Both the position numbers and the translations under genes were made by a program. A stretch of 64,000 bases of DNA from Anaerohalosphaeraceae bacterium (GTDB taxonomy: Bacteria; Planctomycetota; Phycisphaerae; Sedimentisphaerales; Anaerohalosphaeraceae), in assembly GCA_037479115.1 (NCBI GenBank), contig JBBFLK010000001.1:164455-228454 (forward strand). The letters are read 5' to 3'. Under the pieces are notes generated by a model. It saw only the letters and a list, made by a program, of their open reading frames with translations, made no database searches and had not been told where the DNA came from. Every line of letters starts with the position of its first letter. The stretch's first letter is position 1. This document shows positions 32,038-41,184 of the stretch, piece after piece.

Positions 32038-33564
32038 ATGTTATCACGTTTGTATTCGGTGACGGTCGAGGGAATTGAAGGGGTGCTCTGTGAGGTGGAG
32101 GTGGATGTCTCCCGCGGCGGTTTTGAACGGCCGGTTATTGTGGGGCTGCCCGATACAGCTGTCAAGGAGAGCATCGAACGAGTCCGCAGCGCTGTCATCA
32201 ACTCCGGTTTTCGCTATCCGGACACCCAATCTCTGATTAATCTGGCGCCGGCGGATGTCAAAAAGGTCGGTCCGGCTTTTGATTTGCCGATTGCCCTGGG
32301 GATTCTGGCCTGCAGCGGAGCCCTTTCGCCGGAAGCGCTGCGGGACTATGTCGTCATCGGGGAACTGGCCCTCGACGGGCGGGTACGTCCGGTAACCGGG
32401 GTGTTGAGTATGGCGATGACGGCGGCCGCCGGCGGCTTTTCCAAAATGATTGTGCCGCTGGACAATGCCCGCGAGGCCGCTGTAGTCAAGGATATCGAGG
32501 TCTTTCCGGTCGGCTCGCTGGCCCAGACGGCGGCCCTGCTGAGCGGTCAGCTTCCGATTGAGCCGACGACCGTGGATTTGGAGGCCCTTTTTGAAGAATG
32601 CGGAACCTACGAGGTGGATTTTGCGGATGTCAAAGGGCAGGAGTCGGTCAAACGGGCCCTGACGATTGCCGCGGCGGGCGGGCACAATCTGATGATGATT
32701 GGACCGCCCGGAACCGGCAAAACCATGCTGGCCCAGCGAATGGCCACCATTCTGCCGCCGATGACCCTGCCGGAGTCGCTGGAAACCACGCAGATTTATT
32801 CAGCGGTGGGGCTCCTGCCCAAAGATAAGGCGCTGATTGCCGCTCGGCCTGTGCGGGCTCCGCATCATACCGCCTCCGGGCCTTCACTGGTAGGCGGCGG
32901 GACTCATCCGCGGCCGGGCGAACTGTCGCTGGCCCATCACGGCATTTTGTTCCTCGACGAGTTTGCTGAATTTCCCCGCCACGTGCTCGAAATGATTCGC
33001 CAGCCCCTCGAAGAAGGGCAGGTAACGGTTTCGCGTGCCAAGGGGACGCTCCGTTTTCCGGCCCGTTTTATTCTGATTGCCGCGATGAATCCCTGTCCGT
33101 GCGGCTATTTCGGCACGGCAATGCGGCGGTGTCGCTGCACCCCGACGCAGATTGAACGGTATATGGCGAAAATTTCCGGTCCTCTGATGGACCGAATGGA
33201 TATCCATATTGATGTGCCGCCGGTGGAGTTTCGAAAGCTTCGCTCCCGGCGCAGCGGCGACGGCTCCGCCCAAATCCGTCTTCAGGTTCAGCAGGCCCGG
33301 CAGATTCAGCGGCAGCGCTTTGATCATCCCTTTATGACCAATGCGGCGATGGGCCATAAGCAGGTCGAGCAGTTCTGCACGCTCGATTCGACCTCCGAGA
33401 TGATGCTTCGTCAGGCGATGACGGAGTTTGCCCTTTCGGCCCGAGCCCACGATAAAATCTGCAAGGTTGCCCGAACGATTGCGGATTTGGAGGGGGCGGA
33501 AAACATTCAGCCGGCCCATATTGCTGAGGCCGTCGGCTATCGGAAACTGGATCGGAAGTTATAG
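32038..33564 (+). CDS. comM: YifB/ComM-family Mg-chelatase-like AAA ATPase
   Basis: ComM is a hexameric helicase that promotes branch migration during integration of transformed DNA. The 508-residue protein has the N-terminal ChlI-like domain (V-Y/L-Y-S-V-T-V-E-G-I-E-G, G-L-P-D-T-A-V-K-E-S), Walker A GPPGTGKT near residue 222, H-H-T-A-S-G-P-S-L-V-G-G-G, Walker B F-L-D-E-F-A-E-F, and the zinc-like cysteines M-N-P-C-P-C-G-Y-F-G ... C-R-C. I use the ATG at 32038, since GGAGAGGAG precedes it and the family starts M-L-S/A; the ATG at 32020 is in frame. Confidence 0.93.
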   Translation: MLSRLYSVTVEGIEGVLCEVEVDVSRGGFERPVIVGLPDTAVKESIERVRSAVINSGFRYPDTQSLINLAPADVKKVGPAFDLPIALGILACSGALSPEALRDYVVIGELALDGRVRPVTGVLSMAMTAAAGGFSKMIVPLDNAREAAVVKDIEVFPVGSLAQTAALLSGQLPIEPTTVDLEALFEECGTYEVDFADVKGQESVKRALTIAAAGGHNLMMIGPPGTGKTMLAQRMATILPPMTLPESLETTQIYSAVGLLPKDKALIAARPVRAPHHTASGPSLVGGGTHPRPGELSLAHHGILFLDEFAEFPRHVLEMIRQPLEEGQVTVSRAKGTLRFPARFILIAAMNPCPCGYFGTAMRRCRCTPTQIERYMAKISGPLMDRMDIHIDVPPVEFRKLRSRRSGDGSAQIRLQVQQARQIQRQRFDHPFMTNAAMGHKQVEQFCTLDSTSEMMLRQAMTEFALSARAHDKICKVARTIADLEGAENIQPAHIAEAVGYRKLDRKL

Positions 33565-33599
33565 ACGGAGATTGAACCCTGACGGATGAACCGGACTTG

Positions 33600-35282
33600 A
33601 TGGAGGCGCAGACAGACAATCCGGTACAGCCCCGACATTCCGTTTCGCCGGCGTTTCTTTTGATGGTGGTTCTGCCGCCTCTGGCGGCGGTTTGGCTGGT
33701 CAACCGCTTTGTGCCGGAGCCGCCGGATGATGCGTCTCGACTGGCCGCGGCAGTCAAGATGCGCAATCCGGAAGCCGTCCGGACGGCTGTTGAACGCCTG
33801 CGCACCGAACATCCGGCGTCGCTGCCGTACCATATCCTTTATGCGGAGACGTTTTTTCAGAAGGACGGCGGAGCTTCCTCCGTTTCGGCTCTTTTCGAAG
33901 AATATGCCGGCTGGCTGAATGATTCGGAGCCGAACCGCCGCGACATCGGACGGCTGGTTTATGCTCTGATTCATATCAAAACCGGTCAGCTCATTCAGGC
34001 ATCCGCGTATCTGCAGCAGATTGAAAATCCGCATTGGCCGTATGTGCATCTTTTTCTGGGACAGGCCCTGGCCGGACAGGGAAACTATTCACAAGCCCGG
34101 GCGGCATTTGAAGCGGAAATTCAGAACAGAGGACATACCGCCGCGGCCGTCAAAGAACTGGCTGACTTATTTGAGAAAACCCAGGATTCGCAGTCTTTGC
34201 GTCGGCTTTGCGAGAATCCGCATTTCCGGGCTTTTCTGCCCGCCCCCACCGTCCGCCGTCTGGCCCTCCGGAACAGACAGCCCCTTGTGTATGCCGCCGC
34301 CGTTTTTCGGCCGTTTCGGCAGGCGGCTCATCCGACCGGGATTGCCGCCGCATTTTTCATTCTGCTTCTTTGGGTTGGGTTTCTGCGGCGTCTGGATTTG
34401 TTTGAGCCGGAAAAAGCCCGCTGGGTCTGGTTGACCGTTCTGATGGGAATGGCCGCCTTGCTGCTGGTCTTTCCTCTGGGGGATTTGCTTGCCGTTTCCT
34501 TTTCGCTCCGACTGAATGTCAGTGCCGGCAGAGATTTGCTGTATTGTATCGTGGCAATCGGTCTGGCGGAGGAGGCTGTCAAACTGCTGCCGGTGCTGGT
34601 CATCCTGCGCTTTACGAAAGAAATCAATGAATCGATTGATTATTTGATTTATGCCTCGCTGGGAGCCCTTGGGTTTGCCTTTCTGGAGAATATTCTTTAT
34701 TTTGACCGTTCCGGGCTGTCCCTTGTGAAAACCAGAGCGATGATGTGCTGTGTGGGCCACATGTTCTATACTTCTTTGGTGATGTATGGAGTCATTTTGG
34801 CCCGCTATGGACGTACGGGCACCGTCCGGCGCAATGTTCTGTTCTGTTTTCTGCTGGCATCTTTCCTCCACGGATTTTATGATTTCTTTCTGATAAGTCG
34901 GTTTGTCTGGAAAGAGGCGCGGCTGATTTCGGTCGGGCTGGTTTTTCTGGAAGTGCTTTTGTATGTTCGGATGCTGAATAATGCGCTCAATCAGTCCAAG
35001 TATTTTGATGCGGCGCAGGCATCTCGGCTTTTTCGTCTGCGAGAGCGGCTCGGTGCCGGACTGGTTGGGGTGGTGATGTTGGAGTATCTGGCGGCGGCTC
35101 TTGCAGTCGGGCCGTCGCTGGCGTATGAGCAGTTTCGCGGGACTATTTCGTTTACGTGGGTACTGGTTTTCTTCTTTGCCTCAGCGCTGGGGACCTACAA
35201 TCTGCGACGGGGTTTCTGGCTTCCGTGGCTGCGAAAACCGAAGCTGCCCACCCAAAATCTTGTTGCAGGAGAGCAGTTATGA
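33600..35282 (+). CDS. PrsW-family intramembrane protease with N-terminal repeat domain
   Basis: A 560-residue membrane protein of the PrsW/CAAX-like protease clan. An N-terminal helix (residues 17-37) anchors an exported TPR-like helical domain (about 45-215). Eight or so membrane helices follow with the clan's motifs: E-E-A-V-K near residue 324, F-L-E-N near 363, a helix with H-M-F-Y near 387, and F-L-H-G-F-Y-D near 422. These residues form the presumed metal site. PrsW cleaves anti-sigma factors in Bacillus; the target here is unknown and the TPR domain may recognise it. hisF overlaps by ATGA. Confidence 0.85.
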   Translation: MEAQTDNPVQPRHSVSPAFLLMVVLPPLAAVWLVNRFVPEPPDDASRLAAAVKMRNPEAVRTAVERLRTEHPASLPYHILYAETFFQKDGGASSVSALFEEYAGWLNDSEPNRRDIGRLVYALIHIKTGQLIQASAYLQQIENPHWPYVHLFLGQALAGQGNYSQARAAFEAEIQNRGHTAAAVKELADLFEKTQDSQSLRRLCENPHFRAFLPAPTVRRLALRNRQPLVYAAAVFRPFRQAAHPTGIAAAFFILLLWVGFLRRLDLFEPEKARWVWLTVLMGMAALLLVFPLGDLLAVSFSLRLNVSAGRDLLYCIVAIGLAEEAVKLLPVLVILRFTKEINESIDYLIYASLGALGFAFLENILYFDRSGLSLVKTRAMMCCVGHMFYTSLVMYGVILARYGRTGTVRRNVLFCFLLASFLHGFYDFFLISRFVWKEARLISVGLVFLEVLLYVRMLNNALNQSKYFDAAQASRLFRLRERLGAGLVGVVMLEYLAAALAVGPSLAYEQFRGTISFTWVLVFFFASALGTYNLRRGFWLPWLRKPKLPTQNLVAGEQL

Positions 35283-36052
35283 AAAAGTCGGTTCGGATTA
35301 TGCCTTGTCTGGACATGCAGAACGGACGCGTCGTGAAAGGCGTGCATTTTGTGGATATCCGGGACGCCGGCGATCCGGTCGCCTGTGCGCAGGCCTACTG
35401 TGAGGCCGGGGCCGATGAGCTGGCTATGCTCGATATTACCGCCACGGTGGAAAACCGCCCGACACTGCTGGAGGTGGTCCGCCGCACGGCAGAGGCGGTT
35501 ACAGTTCCTTTTACGGTCGGCGGCGGCATTACGGATGCCGCTTCAGCGGAAGCGGTTCTGGAGGCGGGAGCGGATAAAATCTCCGTCAGCAGTGCGGCCT
35601 TCCGAAGACCGTCCGTCATCGGAGAAATGGTCAAAGAGTTCGGTCCCGAGCGCATCACTGTAGCCATCGACGTGGACCGCAATCCGGCTCTGCCTTCCGG
35701 CTATGAGGTCTATATTGACGGCGGCCGCACTGCCACCGGAACGGATGCCCTCGAATGGGCCAAACGTGTGGATGGGTTCGGCGTGTCCGTCATCCTGCCG
35801 ACCAGCAAGGCCGCCGACGGGGCCAAAACCGGATATGATTTGCCGCTTATCGAAGCGATTGCACGAAATTGTTCCGCGGAAGTCGTCGCCTCCGGCGGAG
35901 CGGGTACGATGGAGCATTTCTATCAGGCCGTTCAGGCCGGGGCCTCTATCCTTCTGGCGGCCTCCGTTTTCCATTTTCACCTGATCGATATTCCCCAGTT
36001 AAAACGCTATTTAAAAAGCAAGGGAGTTCCGGTCAGTCTGTCGGAAAAATAG
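35279..36052 (+). CDS. hisF: imidazole glycerol phosphate synthase cyclase subunit
   Basis: HisF cyclises PRFAR with ammonia from HisH, giving IGP and AICAR in histidine synthesis. The 257-residue beta-alpha barrel has M-P-C-L-D near residues 8-12 with the catalytic Asp, G-R-V-V-K-G-V-H-F, R-D-A-G-D-P-V, the phosphate loop V-G-G-G-I, A-I-D-V-D-R-N with the second catalytic Asp near 131, D-G-A-K-T-G-Y-D, and S-G-G-A-G-T. The start overlaps the PrsW gene stop by ATGA. No other his genes are in the window. The sequence is somewhat divergent (L-P-T-S-K where the family has L-L-T-S-M) but all key residues remain. Confidence 0.94.
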   Translation: MKKSVRIMPCLDMQNGRVVKGVHFVDIRDAGDPVACAQAYCEAGADELAMLDITATVENRPTLLEVVRRTAEAVTVPFTVGGGITDAASAEAVLEAGADKISVSSAAFRRPSVIGEMVKEFGPERITVAIDVDRNPALPSGYEVYIDGGRTATGTDALEWAKRVDGFGVSVILPTSKAADGAKTGYDLPLIEAIARNCSAEVVASGGAGTMEHFYQAVQAGASILLAASVFHFHLIDIPQLKRYLKSKGVPVSLSEK

Positions 36053-36205
36053 AGTTTTATCGGACAGAAATTTCCGACAGCGGCTTTTCAGGGGGGCTCT
36101 GGAAAAGAGGTTATCCGAAGGTCTTTTCCTGCCGATGGATGGATAGAGACTTCGAAGTCGAAGACTTTATCGGAGCATTGTTTCGAGGAGTAAGATATTT
36201 CGGAT

Positions 36206-37249
36206 ATGGCCGCCGTAAGCCGTTCATCTCGAACAGGGCCGATTCTGATTCCGGAGCTGGAACTGGAACACTTTCAGCCGCCGGTTTCGGAGCCCGGTCC
36301 GGTCCGCCATCCGGTCGGTTCCGTTCGGTTTGGCTGGGTAGGGGCCGGGGCGGCCGGCTGCTGTCTGGCCGAATGGTTTTCTCGTCTCGGCTATGAAAAG
36401 GTCATTGCTGTCAGTTCCGATGCGGCACATCTCAAATCGCTCAATCTGCCGGAAAACCAAAAATGTCTCTGGCCCGCGGCTCTTCCAAAACGTCTCCGTT
36501 TCGGCAGTCCGAAAGAATCTCCCCGTGCCATCGGACGGGATTTATTCGGGAGAATGGAAGAGGTCTTTGGGGAAGATGCAGATTTTCTGATGCTGTGCCT
36601 GTCAGAGGACGAATCGGAAAAGGGCGGTTTGGTTTGTTCCCTGATGGATGTGGTGAACAGCTATGCCCGTCTGCTCAGTTTTCGACGTCCGGGACGCACC
36701 GCAGGCATTTTTTTATTCGAATTGCCGCATCTTCTCAACAGGTTTCACGGCCTTATCCGGCCTATGGTAGCGGCCGGTTCGCAGGTCGGCGGCGGACGCA
36801 GACAGGCGAATGAGGATTTCCTCCGCCGCCGTGCGGAATTGTTTGCTTTGTTTAATCGGTTCAGCGCTCAGCCGACGCCCTATTTGACATTTGATTCCAT
36901 GGATTATCTGGATGTCCTGACGGCGGGCGGCTGGACGGTGATGGGAGAAAGCCGGCTGTCTGAACCGCCCGACCGAAGCAGCATTTCCCGAGCGGTCCGG
37001 CAGGCACTCGAACAATGCACGCTCGGCGGCCGATTCTCCCTGAAGCAGACACAGGCGGCGGCCTGCCTGATGGTCGGCGGACAGGAGATGATGGCCGATA
37101 TTCCGGGGCTGCCGGATGTGCTGCTGTATGGTTTCGATGTCCTGACAGCCCTGCTCGGACGAGCCCGCGTTCATCGGGGCATTTACGAGGACCAGGACCC
37201 CTCCCTTCGCATTTATGTCCTCCTGAGCGGTCTGCAGCCGCAGTCCTGA
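36206..37249 (+). CDS. highly divergent FtsZ/tubulin-like protein
   Basis: A 347-residue protein that aligns along its length with FtsZ by eye. Residues 40-51 read V-R-F-G-W-V-G-A-G-A-A-G, matching the first glycine-rich GTP loop; I-A-V-S-S-D-A-A-H-L matches I-A-V-N-T-D-A-Q-A-L; A-D-F-L-M-L-C-L-S at 125-133 matches the strand before the tubulin signature. There the GGGTGTG motif is replaced by S-E-D-E-S-E-K-G-G. A T7-loop-like T-F-D-S-M-D (228-233) and A-G-G-W-T-V-M-G-E-S follow, as in the FtsZ C-terminal domain. Nucleotide binding is therefore probably altered or lost. The start at 36206 has GGAG some 15 bases upstream, so it is not certain. Confidence 0.7.
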   Translation: MAAVSRSSRTGPILIPELELEHFQPPVSEPGPVRHPVGSVRFGWVGAGAAGCCLAEWFSRLGYEKVIAVSSDAAHLKSLNLPENQKCLWPAALPKRLRFGSPKESPRAIGRDLFGRMEEVFGEDADFLMLCLSEDESEKGGLVCSLMDVVNSYARLLSFRRPGRTAGIFLFELPHLLNRFHGLIRPMVAAGSQVGGGRRQANEDFLRRRAELFALFNRFSAQPTPYLTFDSMDYLDVLTAGGWTVMGESRLSEPPDRSSISRAVRQALEQCTLGGRFSLKQTQAAACLMVGGQEMMADIPGLPDVLLYGFDVLTALLGRARVHRGIYEDQDPSLRIYVLLSGLQPQS

Positions 37250-37321
37250 TGGGTTTTTCTCCTCTTGTTTCTTTTCTTAAAAGCGGATAATCTGTCCAGT
37301 CGTTCTTTTCAGGAGAAGACG

Positions 37322-37771
37322 ATGCGTGCGGTTGTTCAGCGGGTCAAAAAAGCCGTCTGCCGAGTGGACGGGCAGATCACCGGACAGATTCAGCAGGGGC
37401 TTTTGGTCTTTGTCGGCATCGGTGCGGAGGATGCCGATGCGGATGCCGTTTATCTGGCCGACAAGATAGCTCATCTTCGTGTGTTTGAAGACGCCGACGG
37501 ACGGATGAATCGGAATGTGCAGCAGGTCGGCGGCGGCGTGCTTCTAATCAGTCAGTTTACGCTCTACGGCGATTGTCGCAAAGGCCGCCGGCCGGATTTT
37601 ACCGCCGCCGCGGGCCCGGAGAAGGCCCGGAAGATGTATGAAGAATTCATTGAACTGCTTCGGGCGAAAGGCCTGACGGTTCAGACCGGCATCTTTGCGG
37701 CGATGATGGAAATCGACTGCCTTCAGGATGGGCCGGTGACAATTCTGCTGGACAGCCGGCGGCTTTTTTAA
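37322..37771 (+). CDS. dtd: D-aminoacyl-tRNA deacylase
   Basis: Dtd removes D-amino acids, and glycine mischarged on tRNA-Ala, from tRNA. The 149-residue protein begins M-R-A-V-V-Q-R-V and has the diagnostic S-Q-F-T-L-Y-G-D motif followed by R-K-G-R-R-P, and the C-terminal G-P-V-T-I-L-L-D-S (the Gly-cisPro equivalent is G-P-V-T). TTGTTT (37265) and TAATCT (37288) form a weak promoter-like pair upstream. Its end converges with the acylphosphatase gene with only one base between them. Confidence 0.95.
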   Translation: MRAVVQRVKKAVCRVDGQITGQIQQGLLVFVGIGAEDADADAVYLADKIAHLRVFEDADGRMNRNVQQVGGGVLLISQFTLYGDCRKGRRPDFTAAAGPEKARKMYEEFIELLRAKGLTVQTGIFAAMMEIDCLQDGPVTILLDSRRLF

Positions 37772-37772
37772 T

Positions 37773-38048
37773 TCAGTATGTGATTCGAAAATCTTTCCAG
37801 TTCGGATTATAGACCATTGGGCTGATTTGCTTGTCCCGCAGATACCCCACGAAATGCTCGCTGATTTCATTCAGACAGCCCTGCACGGCTTCGGGGGAGC
37901 CCTGAAAGACCGCTTCCACCGTCCCGTCGGGAAGGTTTCTCACCCAGCCGGTCAGGTTGTACCGCTCGGCAATCCGACGCGTTGTATAGCGAAACCCGAC
38001 TCCCTGCACCCGTCCGGAAAAGATAACATGTTCGGCAATCGGTTCCAT
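37773..38048 (-). CDS. acyP: acylphosphatase
   Basis: A 91-residue enzyme that hydrolyses acyl phosphates. The signature [13 protein letters not shown] holds the catalytic arginine, and [12 protein letters not shown] gives the catalytic asparagine; both are present. It starts one base after the stop of the AAA ATPase gene and is therefore coupled to it on the minus strand. Confidence 0.95.
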   Translation of the reverse strand: MEPIAEHVIFSGRVQGVGFRYTTRRIAERYNLTGWVRNLPDGTVEAVFQGSPEAVQGCLNEISEHFVGYLRDKQISPMVYNPNWKDFRITY

Positions 38049-38049
38049 C

Positions 38050-39558
38050 TCAATCCGCCCAAATCACACGCCCCTGTGCCCATTGGTAAAGGGCTTCCAC
38101 CCGCTCCCGCATCGTAACTGACAGCGGGACCGTATTGCGCACCGATTCGAGGAGAAGATCTGTATCCACCTCTTTTTTCTGGTGGAAGGCCTTGTACAGA
38201 GCCGAGAGAACGGCCTGCTCAATCTCCGAACCGCTGAATCCTTCGGCCGCCTCCGCCAGGGCCTCCAAATCAAACTCTTCCGGCTTCCGCTTGCGTTTTT
38301 TCAGATGAATCGCAAAAATTTCCCGCCGTACCTCTTTGCCGGGCAGGCCGACAAAAAAGATTTCATCAAACCGGCCCTTTCGCAGCAGTTCCGGCGGCAG
38401 GGCCTCAATGTCGTTGGCCGTGGCCACCAGAAACACCGGCTGCTTGTGTTCCTGCATCCAGGTCAGCAGCGTCGCAAACATCCGTTTGCTCAGCCCGCCG
38501 TCCGTGCTTTGGCTGGCGGCGGAGGCAAACGCCTTTTCAATCTCATCAATCCACAAAATCGCCGGCGACATCGCCTCAATCTGGCGCAGCGCCTTTCGCA
38601 GGTTGTTTTCCGATTCGCCGATATACTTGTTGTAAAGGGTTCCGCAGTCGAGCCGAAAGAGCGGCTGACGCCACGCCGCCGCAATCGCTTTGGCACACAA
38701 ACTCTTCCCCGCTCCCTGCACGCCGAGGATGAGAATCCCCCGCGGCGGGGTCAGTCCGAATTCAGCCGCCTGAGGACTGAAGGCCTTTTCGCGGGTTGCC
38801 AGCCATTCTTTTAAGTTTTTCATCCCGCCGATTTCGTCCAGCGTCAGGGGGGCCTCGACATATTCCAGCAGAGCATCGGCCTCCAGAAGGCGGCGTTTGC
38901 CGGCGATAATCCGGTTGACGTCCTCATCATCCAGCCGGTGGTCGCCCGCCACGGCCTCCTCCACCACCCGGCGGGCCTGGCGAATCGAAAGCCCCCGCAG
39001 ATTCCGAATGATGGCCTTCAGGCCCTGTTTGCTTAAGCCGATTTCCAGCGGGGTTTTGTTGTGGATTTGACGCAGGGTATTTCGAAAAACGTTTTCCAGT
39101 TCTTCTTCACTCGGCAGCGACAGCTCAAACCGCCGGCTGTAGCTGCGGATGCACTCCGGCAGACAATCCTCCCCGTCAATCAGAATCAGAACATTCTGGT
39201 TAAGTTCAACCCGATGGATGGTGTCCCGCAGCATCCGCAGAATCAGATGAGACTGAAGATACCTGCCCAAATCCAGCGCAACGCAGAACGTGCGGGAAGG
39301 CAGGTTGCAGAACTCCTTGAGTCCCTCTTCCGGAGACGGGTTTTCCGTTTTGCCGCCCAGCACCGGGTGGAGGCCGTCTCGGCTGCCGCGTCCGACGGAC
39401 CAAATCCGCATCTTCCAGTCCAGGATTTGAGCGGCCTTGCGAATGAGCTCGAGGGCCTGATGCTCCTCATAGGTGACAATCGAAAGGCAGCTGACCCCGC
39501 CTTCCACCAGCCGGAGCAGTTCCTGAACATCATTCATCGCTGTTTCTGACTTGGCCAT
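38050..39558 (-). CDS. Ycf46-like AAA ATPase
   Basis: A 502-residue cytoplasmic AAA+ protein. The N-terminal 200 residues form the divergent RecA-like domain of Ycf46 proteins. The AAA module has Walker [14 protein letters not shown] near residue 278, Walker [10 protein letters not shown] near 336, a sensor A-T-A-N-D, and [10 protein letters not shown]. Ycf46 homologues are conserved in cyanobacteria and many bacteria with poorly defined roles. The frame is open to 39759; I take the ATG at 39558 because the upstream extension is not family-like and would run into the divergent msrA. The ATG at 39537 is an alternative. Confidence 0.86.
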   Translation of the reverse strand: MAKSETAMNDVQELLRLVEGGVSCLSIVTYEEHQALELIRKAAQILDWKMRIWSVGRGSRDGLHPVLGGKTENPSPEEGLKEFCNLPSRTFCVALDLGRYLQSHLILRMLRDTIHRVELNQNVLILIDGEDCLPECIRSYSRRFELSLPSEEELENVFRNTLRQIHNKTPLEIGLSKQGLKAIIRNLRGLSIRQARRVVEEAVAGDHRLDDEDVNRIIAGKRRLLEADALLEYVEAPLTLDEIGGMKNLKEWLATREKAFSPQAAEFGLTPPRGILILGVQGAGKSLCAKAIAAAWRQPLFRLDCGTLYNKYIGESENNLRKALRQIEAMSPAILWIDEIEKAFASAASQSTDGGLSKRMFATLLTWMQEHKQPVFLVATANDIEALPPELLRKGRFDEIFFVGLPGKEVRREIFAIHLKKRKRKPEEFDLEALAEAAEGFSGSEIEQAVLSALYKAFHQKKEVDTDLLLESVRNTVPLSVTMRERVEALYQWAQGRVIWAD

Positions 39559-39667
39559 CCTGATTGGTATGGTACCGGCGGACCGCAAAATTTCAAGTTT
39601 TTTCATCGGCGGCTTCGGGCGGCTTTTTCCGAGAACTGCGGCCGGACAGGGACCGTAAGAATATATT

Positions 39668-40381
39668 GTGAAACATGCGAAAACAAAACGATGGTTTCTG
39701 TGGTTGTGCTGTGTTTGGCCGATGATTTCGTCGGCACACGCTCGCAGGGAGGCCGCCATGATTCCCTATTCGCTGACAAAGTACGCACAAACAGTCCTGA
39801 AAATCCAGGACCCCAATCAGCTCCTATCGCTGCCGGCGGCGACCTTTGGGGCCGGCTGCTACTGGGGTGTTGAACAGGCCTTCCGTGAGGTTCCCGGTGT
39901 GGCCGCGACGGCCGTTGGGTTTATGGGCGGACGAATCGAAAATCCGACGTATGAGCGGGTCTGCCGCGGCGATACCGGCCATGCGGAGGTTGTTCAGCTG
40001 CGATATGACCCCAATGCGGTTTCTTATATTCAGCTGCTGACGGTCTTTTTTGAAATCCACAATCCCACCCTGAAGAACCGCCAGGGCAACGACATCGGCA
40101 CACAGTATCGCTCGGTCATTTTTATCCATAATCCGGAACAGGAAAAAGCCGTCCGGACAGCTATAGCCGATTTAAACAAAAGCGGCCGGTATCGTCGGCC
40201 GATTGTTACGGAAATTGTTCCGGCCGGCACATTTTGGCCCGGTCCCGAATCCCACCAGCGCTATTTGGAAAAGAATCCGGCGGGCTATTGTCATATTCAC
40301 TTTCCGGTCCCTGTTATCGAAGAGCTGAAGAAATCTGTCCCCGCCGAGCCCAATCAGGTTCCTTCAAAAAAGGAAGATTGA
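39668..40381 (+). CDS. msrA: exported peptide methionine-S-sulfoxide reductase
   Basis: MsrA reduces the S-epimer of methionine sulfoxide in proteins. The 237-residue protein has the catalytic G-A-G-C-Y-W-G-V-E motif near residue 64, G-F-M-G-G-R, Y-E-x-V-C-R-G-D-T-G-H-A-E and G-T-Q-Y-R-S. An N-terminal stretch with a hydrophobic core (W-F-L-W-L-C-C-V-W-P-M) and A-H-A cleavage site suggests export, so it would repair envelope proteins. Translation starts at GTG 39668; an ATG at 39758 would give a cytoplasmic form. Confidence 0.92.
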   Translation: MKHAKTKRWFLWLCCVWPMISSAHARREAAMIPYSLTKYAQTVLKIQDPNQLLSLPAATFGAGCYWGVEQAFREVPGVAATAVGFMGGRIENPTYERVCRGDTGHAEVVQLRYDPNAVSYIQLLTVFFEIHNPTLKNRQGNDIGTQYRSVIFIHNPEQEKAVRTAIADLNKSGRYRRPIVTEIVPAGTFWPGPESHQRYLEKNPAGYCHIHFPVPVIEELKKSVPAEPNQVPSKKED

Positions 40382-40414
40382 CTTTTTGACAGCAGTGCCG
40401 TTCAATCTGCGGCC

Positions 40415-41059
40415 ATGAAATACAAAGGAATCCTATTTGATTTGGACGGTACGCTGGTCGATACGCTCGAGGATTTGACCGATGCAATGAATTGGGGCCT
40501 TCAGCAGCTCGGTTTTCCGACGCATTCGCCCCAGGCCTGCCGAGAGATGATTGGCTACGGCACCCGCGAATTTGCCCGCAGGGCCTTGCCGGCCGGTCAG
40601 GAGCATTTGACCGAACGGCTCCAGTCTTTGATGCTGAACTATTATCACCATCATTGTCTTGAGAAGACCCGTCCCTATGACGGTCTGCAGGAGGTTTTGC
40701 CTCGTTTGAAACAGCTGGGGGTGCAGCTGGCGGTCATCTCCAATAAAAACCATCCCCAAACGGTCAAGATTGTCGAGTATTATTTCGGTCCGCGTACCTT
40801 TGATTTTATTTGCGGAATGTCGGACTCTTTCCGTCCCAAACCCGCCCCTGATATGGCTCTGGCGGCTCTAAATGCCCTTTCGCTAACCCCGTCACAAGTC
40901 CTTCTTGTAGGCGATAGTGATATGGATATCCTCACGGCTCGTGCCGCCGGCATAGAGCCCGTCGGCGTCAGCTGGGGATTTCGTCCTGTCGAACGGCTCA
41001 AAGAAGCCGGGGCGGCGAAGATTTTAAATCATCCTCAGGAAATTCTCACCCTGTTGTAA
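40415..41059 (+). CDS. HAD-family phosphoglycolate phosphatase-like protein
   Basis: A 214-residue HAD hydrolase of the Gph/PGP group. Motif I is D-L-D-G-T-L-V-D-T at residues 9-17, motif II is V-I-S-N-K near 108, motif III has K-P-A-P-D, and motif IV is V-G-D-S-D-M-D. A helical cap of the class-I type lies between motifs I and II. Phosphoglycolate is the likely substrate, since motifs match Gph closely, but the family includes other sugar phosphatases and pyrophosphatases. It follows msrA by 33 bases. Confidence 0.88.
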   Translation: MKYKGILFDLDGTLVDTLEDLTDAMNWGLQQLGFPTHSPQACREMIGYGTREFARRALPAGQEHLTERLQSLMLNYYHHHCLEKTRPYDGLQEVLPRLKQLGVQLAVISNKNHPQTVKIVEYYFGPRTFDFICGMSDSFRPKPAPDMALAALNALSLTPSQVLLVGDSDMDILTARAAGIEPVGVSWGFRPVERLKEAGAAKILNHPQEILTLL

Positions 41060-41065
41060 TTGGGG

Positions 41066-41094
41066 TTGACGTTTAAGGTTTGGTTTTTTACAAT
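41066..41094 (+). promoter_or_regulatory. sigma70-type promoter of PAS-LuxR gene
   Basis: TTGACG (41066-41071) and TACAAT (41089-41094) are separated by 17 bases. The start would be near 41101, 84 bases before the coding region of the PAS-LuxR regulator. Confidence 0.6.
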
Positions 41095-41184
41095 AATGAA
41101 AGAAGGATGCTCCCGCGAGAAATTCACCGCTAAAGGGTTCTTTTTTGCAGAAAGTGAAACCACAGGGGTCGGCGGGGAGAAACT

